Part shown: positions 24,687-38,084 of the stretch, one piece after another
How positions within the stretch are numbered: the first letter of the stretch is position 1
How the letters are laid out: every line of letters begins with the position of its first letter
Source: Nephromyces sp. MM_2019
Taxonomy: Eukaryota > Apicomplexa > Aconoidasida > Nephromycida
DNA length: 64,000 bases
Assembly: GCA_015657535.1 (NCBI GenBank)
Contig: JADHZB010001258.1
Coordinates: forward strand, 66,126 to 130,125
Direction: 5' to 3'
The notes under the pieces: model-generated
What the model was told of the DNA's origin: nothing
Databases searched by the model: none
What the model saw: the letters and a program-made list of their open reading frames with translations, nothing else
Translations under genes and position numbers: made by a program

Positions 24687-25574
24687 CTACTCTCCCTGCA
24701 AAAGTTCAGCTAGCGAATCCGAGCGAAAATTTCCGTAGTAGTTGTTCTCCGTGGATAGCAAGTGGAAAGTAGCTACTGCGCGAGAGTTCAAGAGCAAAGA
24801 AAAAACCAACTTAAGTCCCCTGATACTAAGCTGCAGCAGCCGACAAAAAGGAATCATGAAAAGAAAAAGCAGATTCAAAAACTAGCTCGAACAGCAATTT
24901 TTCACTGATAGCTCTGAAATCTTGCTAACATTGCATCTCATTGAAAAAAGCACAACAGATATGATAAGCTAAAGCGCATGGGCTGCATACGAGAATAGGA
25001 TGAGAAAAAGTAATTGTTTAGAAGTGCTCTTCCAGGAAAAGCAAATCCAAAATAACGGATAAATTCACGTTTTAATCTGAGCTCCCGCAATTCGTTATCA
25101 CCCCACTAAAGAAAGGCGACCCAATAGAGCGGTAACTTGAAACTAACAACCCCTCTTACTGCAGGTGGTTATGATACATATGGTGCATATAAGCAACTAG
25201 GAGCTGGTTACGGCAGCTACGCAAGAACTTATTAACATCCCATCGAGAGTATCAGCTTTCTTTAAGCCACATACTCATCAAAGACGCAGGAAATAAACAT
25301 ATAAAACCCGCAGAAATCCTAGAGATCCGAAAAAATATAAGCGGGAATCTCCAAACGCTTAACCACACGCTAGCCCGGTTCTTTGTCAAGCAATACTAAT
25401 ACGTATTCCAAGACTTGAGACAATGGTGAAGTCTCATGGAATATTGCCAAGGGGCTCCAAGCGGCAGGAACTAAACTACATGCTAAACTTGAGCACCTTT
25501 CACCACACTGCTCACCAAGAAACAGGGAATCAAAACTGCTTCATTAAACACATTGCTCATAAGGCTATAAGTAA
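24687..25574 (-). CDS. 3' exons of an unknown minus-strand gene
   Basis: The terminal exon 24687-24830 follows an acceptor with a good pyrimidine tract (TTTTGTCGGCTGCTGCAG) and reads LSIRGLKLVFSLLLNSRAVA…ENNYYGNFRSDSLAELLQGE to TAG. A likely upstream exon ends at a GTGAGC donor near 25511 and begins after the acceptor TTCGAATCACAG at about 25574 (YITYSLMSNVFNEAVLIPCF). No family is recognised. The gene would lie just downstream of NAR1 on the same strand. Confidence 0.4.
25165..25235 (+). CDS. Candidate Gly/Tyr-rich terminal exon
   Basis: After a strong acceptor (CCCCTCTTACTGCAG) the plus strand reads GGYDTYGAYKQLGAGYGSYA-RTY and then TAA, a composition typical of the C-termini of RNA-binding proteins. 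No upstream exon with an RRM was found, and the opposite strand is also open with a possible donor here. It may be coincidence. Confidence 0.25.
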
Positions 25575-25599
25575 TATACTGTGATTCGAACGAAGTAGA

Positions 25600-27392
25600 G
25601 TTGAAGTTAAACCATGAAACAAACCAAATCAGGCAAATAATAGTCAATGCGAGAAATATTTCAAGAAATTTAACCACCACGTTTTGCCCCCCCGAAGCAC
25701 CGTGGATGGGTTGTTACCGAAAGCATCAAGCGAACATCAAAGCAAAAAATGCCGCGATGAAAGAATATCCATTACACTTTTAAACTATACAATACTTGCA
25801 TATAATATATGTCGAGCAAACACGGAATTTAGCAAGCAGCTTCCATCCACATACTTACTCAGCCCAAACCAAATACTGTAAATAAGAAGCTTCTGAAATA
25901 AAGATCCACATAAGTTCTATTCCCCTCAGCCATTAATAAGTTATCAATTCATACAAGAACGTCAAACTAAACAGCTACATACGATCGCTGTAGCAAAGTC
26001 AGGTTCCCACAAGGGAATTTTATGAGGATTGGAAAAGAATGCATTTTTATAAAGTATAGCAAAATTCTCTTTCAACAACCTCTTTCATCTCATAATATAT
26101 TCAGAGAAGAATGCACGTACTTACTATAAAAATTCTACTACAAACGAGAGCCAAAAAAATCAACAGGCCCACAAAAATAACTACTCTGGATACTACGCTA
26201 TATATTCCGCAAGAAAAAAACTCAACCTCAAAATCAAAAAGTGGCAGCAATGCCAGGCGCGTAACCTAAATAAGAAAAATAAGCCAAGGAGTGACAGAAC
26301 AATCTACAGATAAAACAGCTCGTAAAAATGAGGCTAGTGATACATTTTTTGAGGAACCAGCTGATAGCATAGAAAAAGGTACAAGAGAAGTAGACGCTCT
26401 AAAAAACAGACAAAAAAGCAAAAATCAACGGAAGAAAAAGGAGCACGTTAGAGTCACTAAATGCTCCCTCTAAGTGAGTTTTTAAAACATAGTTTATCGT
26501 TCACACGTCCATACAGCTAAGCAGTTCCCTCAAAAAGCGAAAGGCTGAACCACCGGAAAATCAGGAATCTTCCTGCGGTAAAACCTCAGCTAGTGCCGTC
26601 AACCGAACATTTTATATGCACTTGTGCGCATTAGTAGCTCCAGTAATATGATAGAGTGGGCGTCAAGCCAGCAAGAGTCTCATATGAGAGGGAAAACATT
26701 AAAACTTAAACAAAAGTAATCCTTGTAAATCTTCATCATCTCTCTTCATCTGCGACTAGTGAAGGAGGCTTATTACAGCTTAGCCTCTAATATATGGCAA
26801 CATAAAAATGGAAGAAGAAACTACCTTTAAACAGGTCAGCAAAACAGTTCAAATAAGGGAATAGATACTAGTCTGCCCCTGTTGACAAAAGTCTCATTTC
26901 CTTAATCGTCAGTTTTATGTATATACCCCCTAGTGCGTAGTATCATACGTTCCACAGAAATTGCACATACTTTTTTGGTGTAGAAAGTCCAACATGTTCT
27001 GAGCCCCTCTCTTATACCCCATTAAAATATATAAAAGCAATAAATTACAAGGTAAAGATATATATGAAACCCATAAAATCACTGAAACACACCCTAAGCG
27101 CCGTAATAGGCATAACTATAACAAGACACTGCTAAAAAAAAATATCCCATGTGCCTCTGTGTGTGTGCGTTTCAAAGAGTCCAACCAATCTACCGTTTGG
27201 CTCTCCTTCTAGCGCAAAAGCTGGTCCAAACATTAACTTAGGACTTCATTTAAAAGCATGATACAAGCATTATAATCGATTAGTTTTTAAATCTTCGGCT
27301 AAATCTGACAACGCTCGCTCCTAATGGCCAAAGTGTAACTAAAGATATGCACACAGACTCAGAAGCACAAAAATACTCCAAAGAAATACACA
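25600..27392. other. Mostly non-coding; downstream flank of NAR1
   Basis: A-rich on the plus strand, as expected if T-rich introns or a 3' UTR of minus-strand genes fill it. A 60-codon plus frame at 26291-26473 is lysine/glutamate-rich and low in complexity, with no other support. Confidence 0.4.
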
Positions 27393-30300
27393 TCACCATT
27401 TCAAAGCAGAGCGCGGAACTGCGTTGTTCGCGTTGTTATCCTGCAAGCTAGTGTAAGTAGTTAACAACGAGGCCACTTGACCTACAAAAATTCGCTTTTC
27501 ATTAACAATTCTCTGCCCTTCATGGTTATGATTGGACGGGAGAATCCCTCCCATCTCATGCCCACAGTTTACTATATGGGACAGTGATTGATGGACAGGA
27601 GATTTAACAGCCTCTACACTTGAAGCGTCAACCCCCTGGGCAGATGATGAAACAGCTTCTTCATTAGCTGCTGAAGATGAAAGTGTCAGGTTTTGCCCTT
27701 GTAACTCCAACGATGAATTGCTATTCACACTACCGCTCATATCCCCGCTAATAATAGTACTGCTTAGTGAAGTAGCCTCCGTCGTTTTTGGCCGCCACGC
27801 TTGAGGAGACAAAAATGCATTTTTCTGGTGTGTTGTGGGTGGAGGTGGAGCACTTGTAAAAACATAGCCAAACTCTTGCTGGGTTGAAGATGGTATGTAT
27901 AAGGGGGGGACAGAAGTTTTTGCAGGTTGTAGTGAGGGGCAAGTTTCATGAGAAGAACTAGGAGGGGAAACATTAAAATCATTTTTTGAAGAATTCATGA
28001 AATTGAACAAATCGGGGGGAGAAATATCACCCTCAAGCACATCCTGCCCCCCAATGTACTGAGTTGAAGATGCTGCCTTGGCATGCGGAAAACTCTTCAT
28101 ATCATCCGGAGGAAAGCCGCTATTGGAAAAAGCCACTCCGGCTGTCTCCAGAGGTGAAACTTGCGAGTCACCCGGAATCATATTACCTTCAGAAAACTTC
28201 AAAAAACTGTAAATATCTTCTAAAAATGGAAATTCATCGGGCAAAATAAACTCTGTTTCACTTTCAGAATGGTAAAGAAGCTCCATATTTTCTAGAGCTA
28301 CCTTTTGCCTCTGAAGCTTCGATATAGATGATTTAACAGATTCAGAGGAAGGAGAACCCGCTGAGGGACCATTTGATGAAGAGGACGATGGTTTCTCTAC
28401 AGCGAGCTTAACAGAATCTTTAGAGTTGATGCTAGCTTCTTTCAACTCGTGGTTTTCGTGGTTTCCAGAGGCCGAGTCAAAACTTTTGAAAAGAGATCGC
28501 CTTAATCGACTAGAAATCCAGCCAAACAGAGAACCTCCTGACACTTTTTGACTTAAATCAGGAGGAATAGCAGTATCGCGACTTAAAGAACGTCCTTCAT
28601 CAGTGGGAGCTGTAGCCTCGTTGGCAGCTTTTTCGACGGAATCAAAAGTTTTGCCAGCGCTCTGTTTCCGATCATTAGAAAAAGCAAAAGCCTGACCTGC
28701 GCCTCCCAAACAGCCTCCAGGACAAGCCATCAATTCTATGAAATGAGAAGCATTAGAGGCGCTTTTGGGGCGTATATACACCTGTACATCCGGATGATTC
28801 AGGATTTGATCTAATCGCAACTGAGTTGTCTCATTCTTCGCTTCAAAAAGCAATTGAGCACCCTTCTTCGAAGCTAACCATTTTATGAACTTCTTATTTG
28901 TCAAGAGATAACCCGGAGGTAACTTGAAATGCTGGAAACCGTCTTTGGAAGAAGAGTTTGATGAATCTGTGGCGATCTTATTCGCAACTGCATCCTCTAG
29001 AGGAGGGAAAGAAACGCGAGACTTCTCTTCCTTGGGATTTCTACTGTAAGCTGAACTTTGAATAGGAGGATTTTCATTCACGGTGATGGCAGCACGAGAA
29101 GGTGGCTTGCTTCCATATTTTAACTGCTTCATTACATTCTGTATATTACGGAATCCATAAGAAGCGATAAATCGCAACGCAGTGACTCCATCTATATCTA
29201 AAGTTACTTCCTGAGAAAGATGAAAAATAAAGTGAGGGTGGAGACAGTAATGCGTATGCAGAAAGTTGAGGCATATCAGCAAATTAACAGAGCTCTGAGT
29301 TAAATACGCAAGGCGAGGTGTGTTGCATTGTCAAAAGTCTAGACGGGGATAAACATATTCATTCTATCGGGGAAGATTAATGTGCTTGTTAGAAGACTCA
29401 AAAAAATGTATAGTAGATAGTACAAAGTTCCGAATAAAACTTAATATCACATCATGGAGGGATTCTGCAGCGAATAAATCAGACTTGTAGCTTGCGAACA
29501 TGCAGTAGGTGTGCCTCCAATATCAAATCACATACACACACACACACACAAAATGCTCCCACCACACACTTGTCCCTACCTTATAGTCAGTATTTTTTCC
29601 ATATTTATACTTCAAAGGCCCTTCAATTTCGATATTATAGATCTTTCTGGCAGCACACCTAAAAACGCTCTCCAAGTAACCTCCTGATCCACCGTGGTTA
29701 GATGCTACACGGGCGACCTTACCATTGTATCCCAAATTAGCAAGATGCAAAAATGATGCTAAATCATACTTGCAGCCTAAAACTGCAATATTATTACTCA
29801 CATCTTCTTCATGGCAAGAACTAGACTCTACTGCCATATCAGTATGAAGCACACAATCACTGAAATTTCCAGAAATCTTCACAGAATCCTTCTCTGTTGA
29901 CTTTCCTAGCTGATGAATATCTCGCGTTTCCTGTGTGTGCTGAGACTGTAGGAATTTCTTATCTTCCTTTCTGATAGTTTTTTCCATACAGGGCTGCTTA
30001 TAGGGTACTGCATCTTCATCTTCAGTGCCGAAACTTTCCTGATCGACATTATGGTAATTATTCAGCGAAGAAGTTTCAACGGCGGAATTATACTGTCTAC
30101 TACCCCCAAACGCTGCAGCTTTGCCATTTTCAGCAACAGTCCTGCCAGATCGAGCAAAGCAGCCGGAATGATTCGAAGAATCACTATTCTGCGTCTTACT
30201 CACAAAAGATCTAGTATCATAAATACGCGTACTTTTGCAGTCCAAATCTTCTCTTGAAGGCTTTGTAAAGTTAATCAGACAATTCAGCACATCAGGAGAA

Positions 30301-33300
30301 TAAAAACTATCGGCATCAGCCTCCTCAAGATCTTCAAATTTAACATTGAAGAGTTTAAAAAGATCAAGAAGCTCAGACGTCGATAAAACAGTATCTACAT
30401 CACGAGCTGCAGTATCCAGAGGTGTAAAATGACCAGTATTTCCTACATTAAAACGATCATCATCAGAAAAATTCGCTTGACTGGTAGGTGCTGTCAGGGC
30501 AGATGCCGTAGATTTGTTAGCAGAATCAACTCCAGCTTCTTGAGCGGTATTGCGTGAATGAGCTTTAGATCTTATATGTGTGGCAGTGTGCAGTGTTGCA
30601 TCCTGACCGAGTGTAGAGCTGCCATTAATTGGCTTGTTAGTACACTCCAAATGTGAGGAATTTGAGATGTTTTTGCCGTCACTTTCTGAATTTTGAGCTC
30701 CACAAGGTGGTACAACTTGTGGATTGAAGATTTTCTCTGAGGAAGGTTTTGCTTTTGATAAACTCAGCCAAGGCTCACCATCAGTAGAGCCTTTCGAGGG
30801 CTCTACTATTTCAAACTGCTTCGGGGGGATGATGGTGTCCTTACTTGCCACCTTCACTAGACCATCAAAAACGACATCATCAGCTGCATTATGCTTCATG
30901 CAATTATCCTCAGTTTGAGAAACTTCTAAATCATCAGTTTTTCCCTTTTTCATGAAATGATTTTCAGGGAGATTAGGTATCTCAACGGATTCATCGCTAA
31001 ATGGATGAACCAGGTTCGGTCTGGCAGCCTCCAATTTTTTATCATAACAAGGCATAATGCACACATGGTAAGTATCGGCAGCAGTAATACAGCTCCATTT
31101 TTGAAATGAAAAGTAGTTGGTCATGGCATTCCTGAGGGCAGTAGCCAGAAGAGCATCCTCGTGTGCAGAAAGGTCCTTATTAAGGGGGGAGGCTGCACTC
31201 AAAAATGAGAAGGCTGTAAAATTTTTTTATTAAAAAAAAACTTGGATTTGATAAAAACATAGTTTTCATCAAAATACAATCAAAGCATGCGCGAGAGAGA
31301 AATTGAGGGAAACTAACAAAAGATAAGCAGGAAAATATGGAAAGATGAAGCTAGACGTGAAAATTTCGCTTTAAATGCTACTCACAGCCATGATAAAGCA
31401 GTTGAATCAATGAAATGAAGCTAATTCAATGAAGAAAACTTGAATCGGCAAAAGAGGCAAAAGCCTAAAGATATATAATCCACACACAAAGATAAGTGCA
31501 ATAGAGGTAAAAAATGATGAGAGCAAGCTGAAAGTAGACCTACAATGTAGAGAATTTAAATTATATCAAGATTCTTCTTGTTTACCTCTTTTGATAAGCT
31601 TTTTCACTTCATTATCTAACGGCGATGTATAGAAATATAAATATATTTTTTAAACATCTCAACAGGCTGCATGCCTCTGAGCATCTAGAAAAAACACAGA
31701 TACAGTGGGTTTCACATGATTCGACACTTTCTAGCCACAAGATTAAGCTTAGAGAAAAAAGGAAAAAATACTAGTAACTTATGCTAATACAAAAGCCTCA
31801 AAAGAATCTAGACGATTTCTTCGTAAGCCTCAAAAAAAGCTACGCCCTTTCGGCACCTACCATTTATTTCCTTCTTGGAATCACACGCTAAAGGAGCTTC
31901 ATACGGCTTCAGATAAGGTGGTGCACCCTTATCACCGTGTGAGAAACTGGTAGCTATCTCATGTTGAGATGACTGCATGCCCATAAATTTATCACGTCTG
32001 GCAGCAACGCTAGCCTCAAATCCCACAAGAATATCATCAAATTCGGGCAGCCTGACATCCCTCAGTATACTCCCGACGGCATCTACCAATTTCTCGTCAA
32101 TAGTATTAGAATCTTCAACGTCAAACACGTGAGTCAAGTATATTTCATCTTCTAAATGATTAGAATCATATTTCACTGAGCCATTCATTAAACTAAGCAC
32201 TCTTTTAAGACTAGGCTTTTGTCTAGAGAAGTTATAATAGGCGCGAAAGACCACATCGTAAGGAGCTGGACTGTAGAGAGGATTGGATATGTTAATTAAG
32301 TTGCCGTACAAATTAAAAGAACTCCTCCAGCCGTATAGAAGCCGGTAAAGCAATAGGCTTTGACGACGATTATGAGTCCTTCGTAAGAGCGACTTAACCA
32401 ACAGGCCTTGGATCTGCTGAGAAGATCGGACGTTGGAGATTAAACCTATAATTGATGGATCGAGCACTTTTTCGGCGTAACATATCCATCCTGGGCAATG
32501 AGAAGTCACCAAAGGAAGATTAGACGATACACTTCTTTTCGGGGGGGTGCTGCAGCGCCTGAAATCAAGTCTTCCCGCTATTCTAGAGGTCCTGTCCAGG
32601 GTGAAATTTACGAGGGAGCCTTTTGCTCCAGCTTCCTGCCTTAATTCTTCACTAGTGTCCTTTTGTTTGGAAAGCGAAGCGTTTCCATTCACTGTGGAAC
32701 TAGCTTCATGTTGACCCAGTGGAGTGCCACCAGCAGTTGGAACAAAAATAGCATCTTGGGCCTTCCTAGAAGTAAGATCGTCTAAAGAATCCCTAAAATA
32801 AGACACTCCCGTCTTGGTAGGCTGTTTAACGTTTCTGGCAGAACTGCTATTCACTGTAGTAGCAGAAATAGCTGAAATGAAATTTTCAGATGCAATCCCA
32901 ATAACCTCACAATCCTGCAAATAACGCATTAAGAATTCATCCTCCGCCTCGAGCAAAGCAATAGCTTCACTGAGGGAAGTGTCCAAAACGTATGTAACTC
33001 CCAAACTTTTAAAAAATGAAGCAAGTTTCCTTATTACCGAGGATGCTCGTATGCCGAAGTAACTAGCCAAAGCCGTTCGGCTTTGAGGAGATACCGAGAC
33101 AACAGACAACGGTTTAGAGGCTATATTCCGTAATACTTCAACGACACTTTGTTGCTGCAAGAAAACTGTCTCTGCCGAAGTCACACACCCATTGCAGGCA
33201 AGGCAATCAAATAATGAAACTTCAGCAACCATCGCAGGCACGGCAGTAGGCATAATCGCATCATCAGATGGACTCTTCTCAACTTCCTTGTCGATGGACC

Positions 33301-34060
33301 GCTTGAGATCATGTCCCTTAGGCTTAAACAAGCCTCCCACTCGCACATCTTGTGAATACTTCCCATCTGTGTTCGAATTTGCAGCATACAAACTTGGAGC
33401 TACTTCCAGATTTTTCGTAAGTGGGGGCCTCCGGTCAACCGATGTATTACCATCGCTACCTGTTCTACCAGCAAGCCCAAGTGTTTCATCAGCTTCCAAA
33501 GTATTCAGCTTCGAAGAACCCTTGGGTAATTCGTCGAGAAATGGGCCCACTCTGCTGTTTTTATCTCTGGATTCATCCTGGGTATCAAATACTACTCGAT
33601 CTAAACCGGTTCGCTGCGCACGAGACAAACCAGAAGCGCCAGCGTCAGAGGAAACCTCTTTTGTCAAAATGTGCTCCGCTGATGAAGGCTTCTCACCCCC
33701 AAGAGACGGCTTCGCGTGCGAAAAGGAGCCACTATCCCCAATTTCACCAGCATCTGCCTGTCTGTTCTTTAAACGTTTCGATTTATCCCGAAGTTTTATC
33801 AAGTTGGGCCTTGGCAAGCTAGCCAAGTTTGATGGATCAGAAATCAGCGTACTATCATGGTGCTTAACTTTGGAATACTTCCCTGAAGTAGAAGCCTTAT
33901 CCGCACCTGTGAGCGCTTCTGCGCGCAGCTTACCATTGTTTATGTCTGCTTCAACATGGCCATTATTGGAAGAACGGACTAGATTGGCTGGCTTGATGCA
34001 TTCTTGTGCGGGCAACAGGAAATCATCTAAATCAACCAACCTTATTGCGTTTGAGAACAT
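27393..34060 (-). CDS. NAR1: NAR1/IOP1 (NARFL), cytosolic Fe-S assembly factor, greatly enlarged
   Basis: Three exons with matching phases: 31861-34060, 29580-31213, 27393-29210 (junctions G|CC and K|E), predicting 1,883 residues; NAR1 is usually about 450-600. NAR1 is an iron-only-hydrogenase-like protein that links early and late steps of cytosolic Fe-S assembly (CIA) and carries two Fe4S4 clusters. All eight expected cysteines are present: Cys21 (LPAQECIKP); Cys286, 289 and 292 (FDCLACNGC); Cys522 (SHCPGWICYAEK); Cys789 (VCIMPCYDKKLEAARP); Cys1441 and 1445 (MACPGGCLGGAGQ). The junction rebuilds NTDYK/EVTLDIDG…ASYGFRNIQNV. The start MFSNAIRLVDLDDF matches the family start. The chain ends in Trp (ALKW), recalling the conserved C-terminal Trp of NAR1. 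Extra length is Ser/Lys/Asp-rich low-complexity sequence between conserved blocks. Confidence 0.93.
29528..29550. repeat. (CA)n microsatellite in NAR1 intron 2
   Basis: About ten CA units lie just downstream of the exon 2 donor on the coding strand. Confidence 0.9.
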
Positions 34061-34099
34061 AATCCATAAACATCCGATACCTCCATACACAGGCTAAAA

Positions 34100-37000
34100 C
34101 GATGATGCGCTCACACGGGAAAGCAGGCACCTTTTGTTATAATCCAGTATCATTAACAAAAGTAACCCAACAAAACAAATTATCCACGTGGCGCGGCTGA
34201 TTGCTCGAAAACTCAGCAAAACATCACATTATGTATAACTAGACGTGCGTATTTCACATGGGAACGTGCATAAGTATGCATTGTAATCCTGCAGGTATTG
34301 TTTTGTATTTGTCAATAGTATTCATATTGAGATACTTATTAACTATGGCTCTTCATCGCAATGTGCTGGCCCGCTGATGATAGGCCTCGTCAACAGTTAT
34401 ACGTCGTGAGAGCTCTCGTACCTCTCAGGCCACTTGCCATGAGTGCCAACCACCACACACAGTTCTTCGCAGGGGCATTCGAGCTTCCTATATGTCGTAT
34501 GGCAACGCAACACTCACAACACGTTCTAGTTGAAAAGCCCACGAACACGACGAGACGAAGTAGGGAGTACTAATTGTCTTGACCGTTCCCAGCTCTCTTC
34601 CTGGACTAGTAGGACTTCGCAGCGGTACAGTGCCCAAGGGCAAAACTTTCGGATGACACCGTATATTCTTACGCTGTAGGGGCATTGCAACTTGCTGTTT
34701 CGCGCGAGACAGCATCGCAACTACATCAAATGAAAGTAACGGCACTAACGCGCTTTATTTGGATTATTTATGGAAAAACCAACAAAAAGTTTCCACTGGT
34801 CACATCAGGGAAGCACAGTCTGGAGGATGGGGAAAGTTGTGAATGAGCCATCTACCCCATAATTAAGTATTAGAGTGGAGTTCTAGGGTTTTGTATGACA
34901 TGCAGAGGCGCAAGTATGCAGCCTTAATTTTTCCTTATCTACTTTCACCTTTTAAAAGTTTGTTTGAACTACTATATCTGTAGATGTAGCATTCTATAAG
35001 GCCTATAGGGGCCTTTGGAAAAAAAAAATTTTGGAAGAAGTGGACTTGCGGAAAAAAAGTGCTATTTAAATCCCTGATGATGCTATATCAAAAAGAAATT
35101 ACTGTAGCGTTTTATCGACTGTGGAGGACGATTGCATGCATTGTGTTCAATGTTTATAAAGGTTCATAAGTTAATAAAAATTGGATTATGAAAATTTGAG
35201 CGGGTGGCTGCTTCACAGGCAAAAATCTTAATCTAGAGAATTGCAGTTTCCTCAACTGTAACGCTTAACGAAAACAATAGCATATCTTGTCACTAGTTTA
35301 TTTCTATTATTACAGTGATACAAAGAGGGACTAGATGGAAGGTTTATTCCTTGTTGCTTCGGATTAGGTGCTAAAATTGCATTGTTAATATCCGACATAT
35401 GATGCAACCATAGGCTGTAGAAAATAGTATGCATGAAAGAAGACGTGCCATCTCACATGATAGAAATTAAATGGTGAGTATACAAATAGGTTACTGCATG
35501 AAAATGCTTGAAAAGTAAAGAAAATTGCATCTGTTTAATGTAATTGTACTTTACCTTCGCAGGGTAAACAAAGTTCCTTTTTCGGCTTGTGGACCTGCAA
35601 AATTATATGATGTTAGTGTCATAAAATGCGTTGTGACGAAAGGAGCCATTAAAAGCTTTTGGTAAATTCCCCTAATTTCCGGGCAAAGCTCACTGTGAGA
35701 ATTCTTTATAAAAACCAATTTTTTTAGCTAGATCTGATGGATCTATTTTAGTCTGTTACATCGGCAAAGCCTCCGGCTTGCAATAAAAATAACGTTATAG
35801 CCGAAAAAAAATTGCAACCATCGCAAATCTTGGTATTATTCAATTGATATTTTGGAGTGTATTTTTTGCAGTAATCATGGTAAAATATAGTACCATGCAG
35901 TGAAAATCTTTATTTTAAGGGTTTTAAGCACGGTAAGTCATCATATGCTTAGCCTATATTTTGATGTTAGATGCATATCGACAGTTTTTAAGGAAGACAG
36001 CTGTCTTTGTGTTTGAAGGATTTTCATTCATTTAACACTGGTTTGAGCGCCACATCTACTCTTTAATAAGTCATTTTTTTATTGGCGAAATGCTCTTAAC
36101 CTGGATGACACCAAGTTTTTCTCGGTCAGATATTAAATCAATGAATTTTTCCGGTATGCTAAAAGGTAGTTCAAGTCTGTTGGGGGAAATTAAGATGCTT
36201 TACTATTAGCTATACAACATGTAGACCCTTAATGGGCTTGCACTTCATCCACCTGAAAGCTTAATCTGCAGCAAATACTTTTGGTTAGCAAAGTTCGACA
36301 AAGCATTTTAAATTACCGCTGAATGAACAGAACAATTTACGTCTTTCTTACTAACAGCTGTTGGTATAAAAGGAAATTTAGCAAGATTATTAAAACCTAA
36401 TTTGTCACTTATCTGAGTTGATAGTATATCCCTAGGGTTTATATCGCAAATAAAAAATTTTTAAATCGCTTGAAAGGGCAGAAATATACCCTGATGCCTG
36501 CCTGCCTGCCATGGTGTTCCAGCCTATATAAAAAAAAAATCCCTTTTAGTATAAACAATAAGCGTATACAGAAGCTTATAGGAAGTCCAGCGACTTTAGC
36601 ATTTCTTTTAAATCCAAAATACTACTTCAGTGCCATTGACTGCAAAACTTGAAGTTAGAGAGAATCCGTGTTTGCAACTTCTGTCGACTGGAATTGCAGT
36701 GTAAATTACATAAAGAAATAGCAACCAGCTAATAACATAACTAGTTACTCAGTCTCCGCAAAAAATGAATCAGCATAGTGACAGGTACTTTTTACATCTA
36801 CTGTCGATAAAAAAATCTTTTCCACTGCTTAAACAGTTAAGAAATCCCTGCCGAACCAGCTCAAGTGACGATGACTAGATATTTGCAAACTGTGTATAGC
36901 AGCCATCAAAAGTAGTTGTGAACTGGCGTGACATATAAAAGCACATGAAATGACGAATTGGATGCCGCAATGCACATTCACGAGTTTTTGTCTGTTTCTA

Positions 37001-37210
37001 ATGGCACAGGTTCATGTGTTACCTACGTAATTTAGAAGTTTATGTCCGTTTATAACCACAAAAATTCATGTGTTTCACTGGAAAGCCTCAATATCACGTG
37101 AGACACCAGGTTAAAATTATATCGGTAATCCAAAAGCAAAATTCAGTGATAACTCAAACCCCTTACATGTTTTTAACTATATGAGGTGCTAATTGCCTCA
37201 TTTTTCATAA
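34100..37210. other. 5' flank of NAR1 and gene-poor DNA
   Basis: The first few hundred bases are the likely NAR1 promoter region; 34361-34745 is less AT-rich and open on both strands for 70-85 codons without splice or family support. Beyond 34750 the DNA is AT-rich with no supported exon. Confidence 0.4.
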
Positions 37211-37215
37211 ATATT

Positions 37216-37365
37216 GCTCAAGCAATTGAGAGAAGTAGCGCGATTCTATACATTGAAAAGTAAGTACCTTTGGATACGTACCGCTTCATGCAGTTATATG
37301 TTCTTGACAGCATCCAAGGTTTATTTGGGCGGAGAAAAGCGCGTTGCAATACCAGAGAAATACGG
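37216..37365 (+). CDS. Two candidate small exons joined in phase
   Basis: Exon ending at 37259 with a GTAAGT donor reads KQLREVARFYTLK. The next begins at 37310 after TGTTCTTGACAG and reads SKVYLGGEKRVAIPEKY to a possible donor (G/GTGTGC) near 37365. The junction A|CA restores a codon. A downstream acceptor near 37841 is compatible in phase but ambiguous in frame. No family is recognised. Confidence 0.35.
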
Positions 37366-37506
37366 TGTGCCAATATTTGTGATTCTGTATTTAACGGTGG
37401 ATATTCAAAGCATTTGTTTGCTTATATGCGTGCAGCGGTACTTCTATAACTTCGTTACAAATTTATGTCTATAATCCTCGTCACCACTGTGGGGTAGCAG
37501 AGTGCT

Positions 37507-37606
37507 GTAGGTGAAATACTCATACTGTAGGCGAAACACTCACCCTACAGGTCACACACTTACACTATAGCTGAAATACTTACAATATAGGTTCAGCTCT
37601 CATTCT
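37507..37606. repeat. 20-bp minisatellite, five copies
   Basis: Five consecutive 20-bp units of the form (G/A)TAGGTGAAATACTCATACT with point differences but constant spacing: 37507, 37527, 37547, 37567, 37587. No indels separate the copies. Confidence 0.85.
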
Positions 37607-38084
37607 TTCTTAAGGTAAAATCCTTATTCTTCTGATAAAACTCTAACTATTCCCCTTTAAGAAACTAATTCTGGAAAGAAATGCGTGCACTGTCGCTGCA
37701 TTTTTTGGTAAGCATATCCTAGTAAGATATGGGCGCTCCCTGTGTGTACAACGGCACATAATTGCATACGTCATGTTCGCGGGCGGATCATGGAGTGCAT
37801 ACGCACACACGCGCACCTTCAGTGCTTTAGTATCTGCCAGGTCAAGCTAAAGTTCCAAAATTACTTCGTACACAAAGCTTCAAAATTGGACTCCAGCTAT
37901 ATATTTTTGACAAAAAAATCCCACTCGTTCATCCCAGAAAGCGAAAAAAATGCTGCTGGACCTAGTTCTTAGTGTTTATCCTTGTCTTGAATCAAACTTC
38001 GAATTTTAAAATTCGTCACCGCGCGGTTGCTTACACTTTTGCAAGGGACGTACATCTGTATGGACATAATACCATATGTTCCAA

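Noticed and set aside
25483..25680. Single-pass membrane peptide on the minus strand
   Set aside because: The hydrophobic part is T-rich and precedes a good acceptor (TTCGAATCACAG), so it reads better as intron followed by a short exon.
33192..34097. 301-codon open frame on the plus strand
   Set aside because: It is antisense to NAR1 exon 1, whose minus-strand frame has clear family motifs; the plus frame has no motifs and is a shadow of codon bias.
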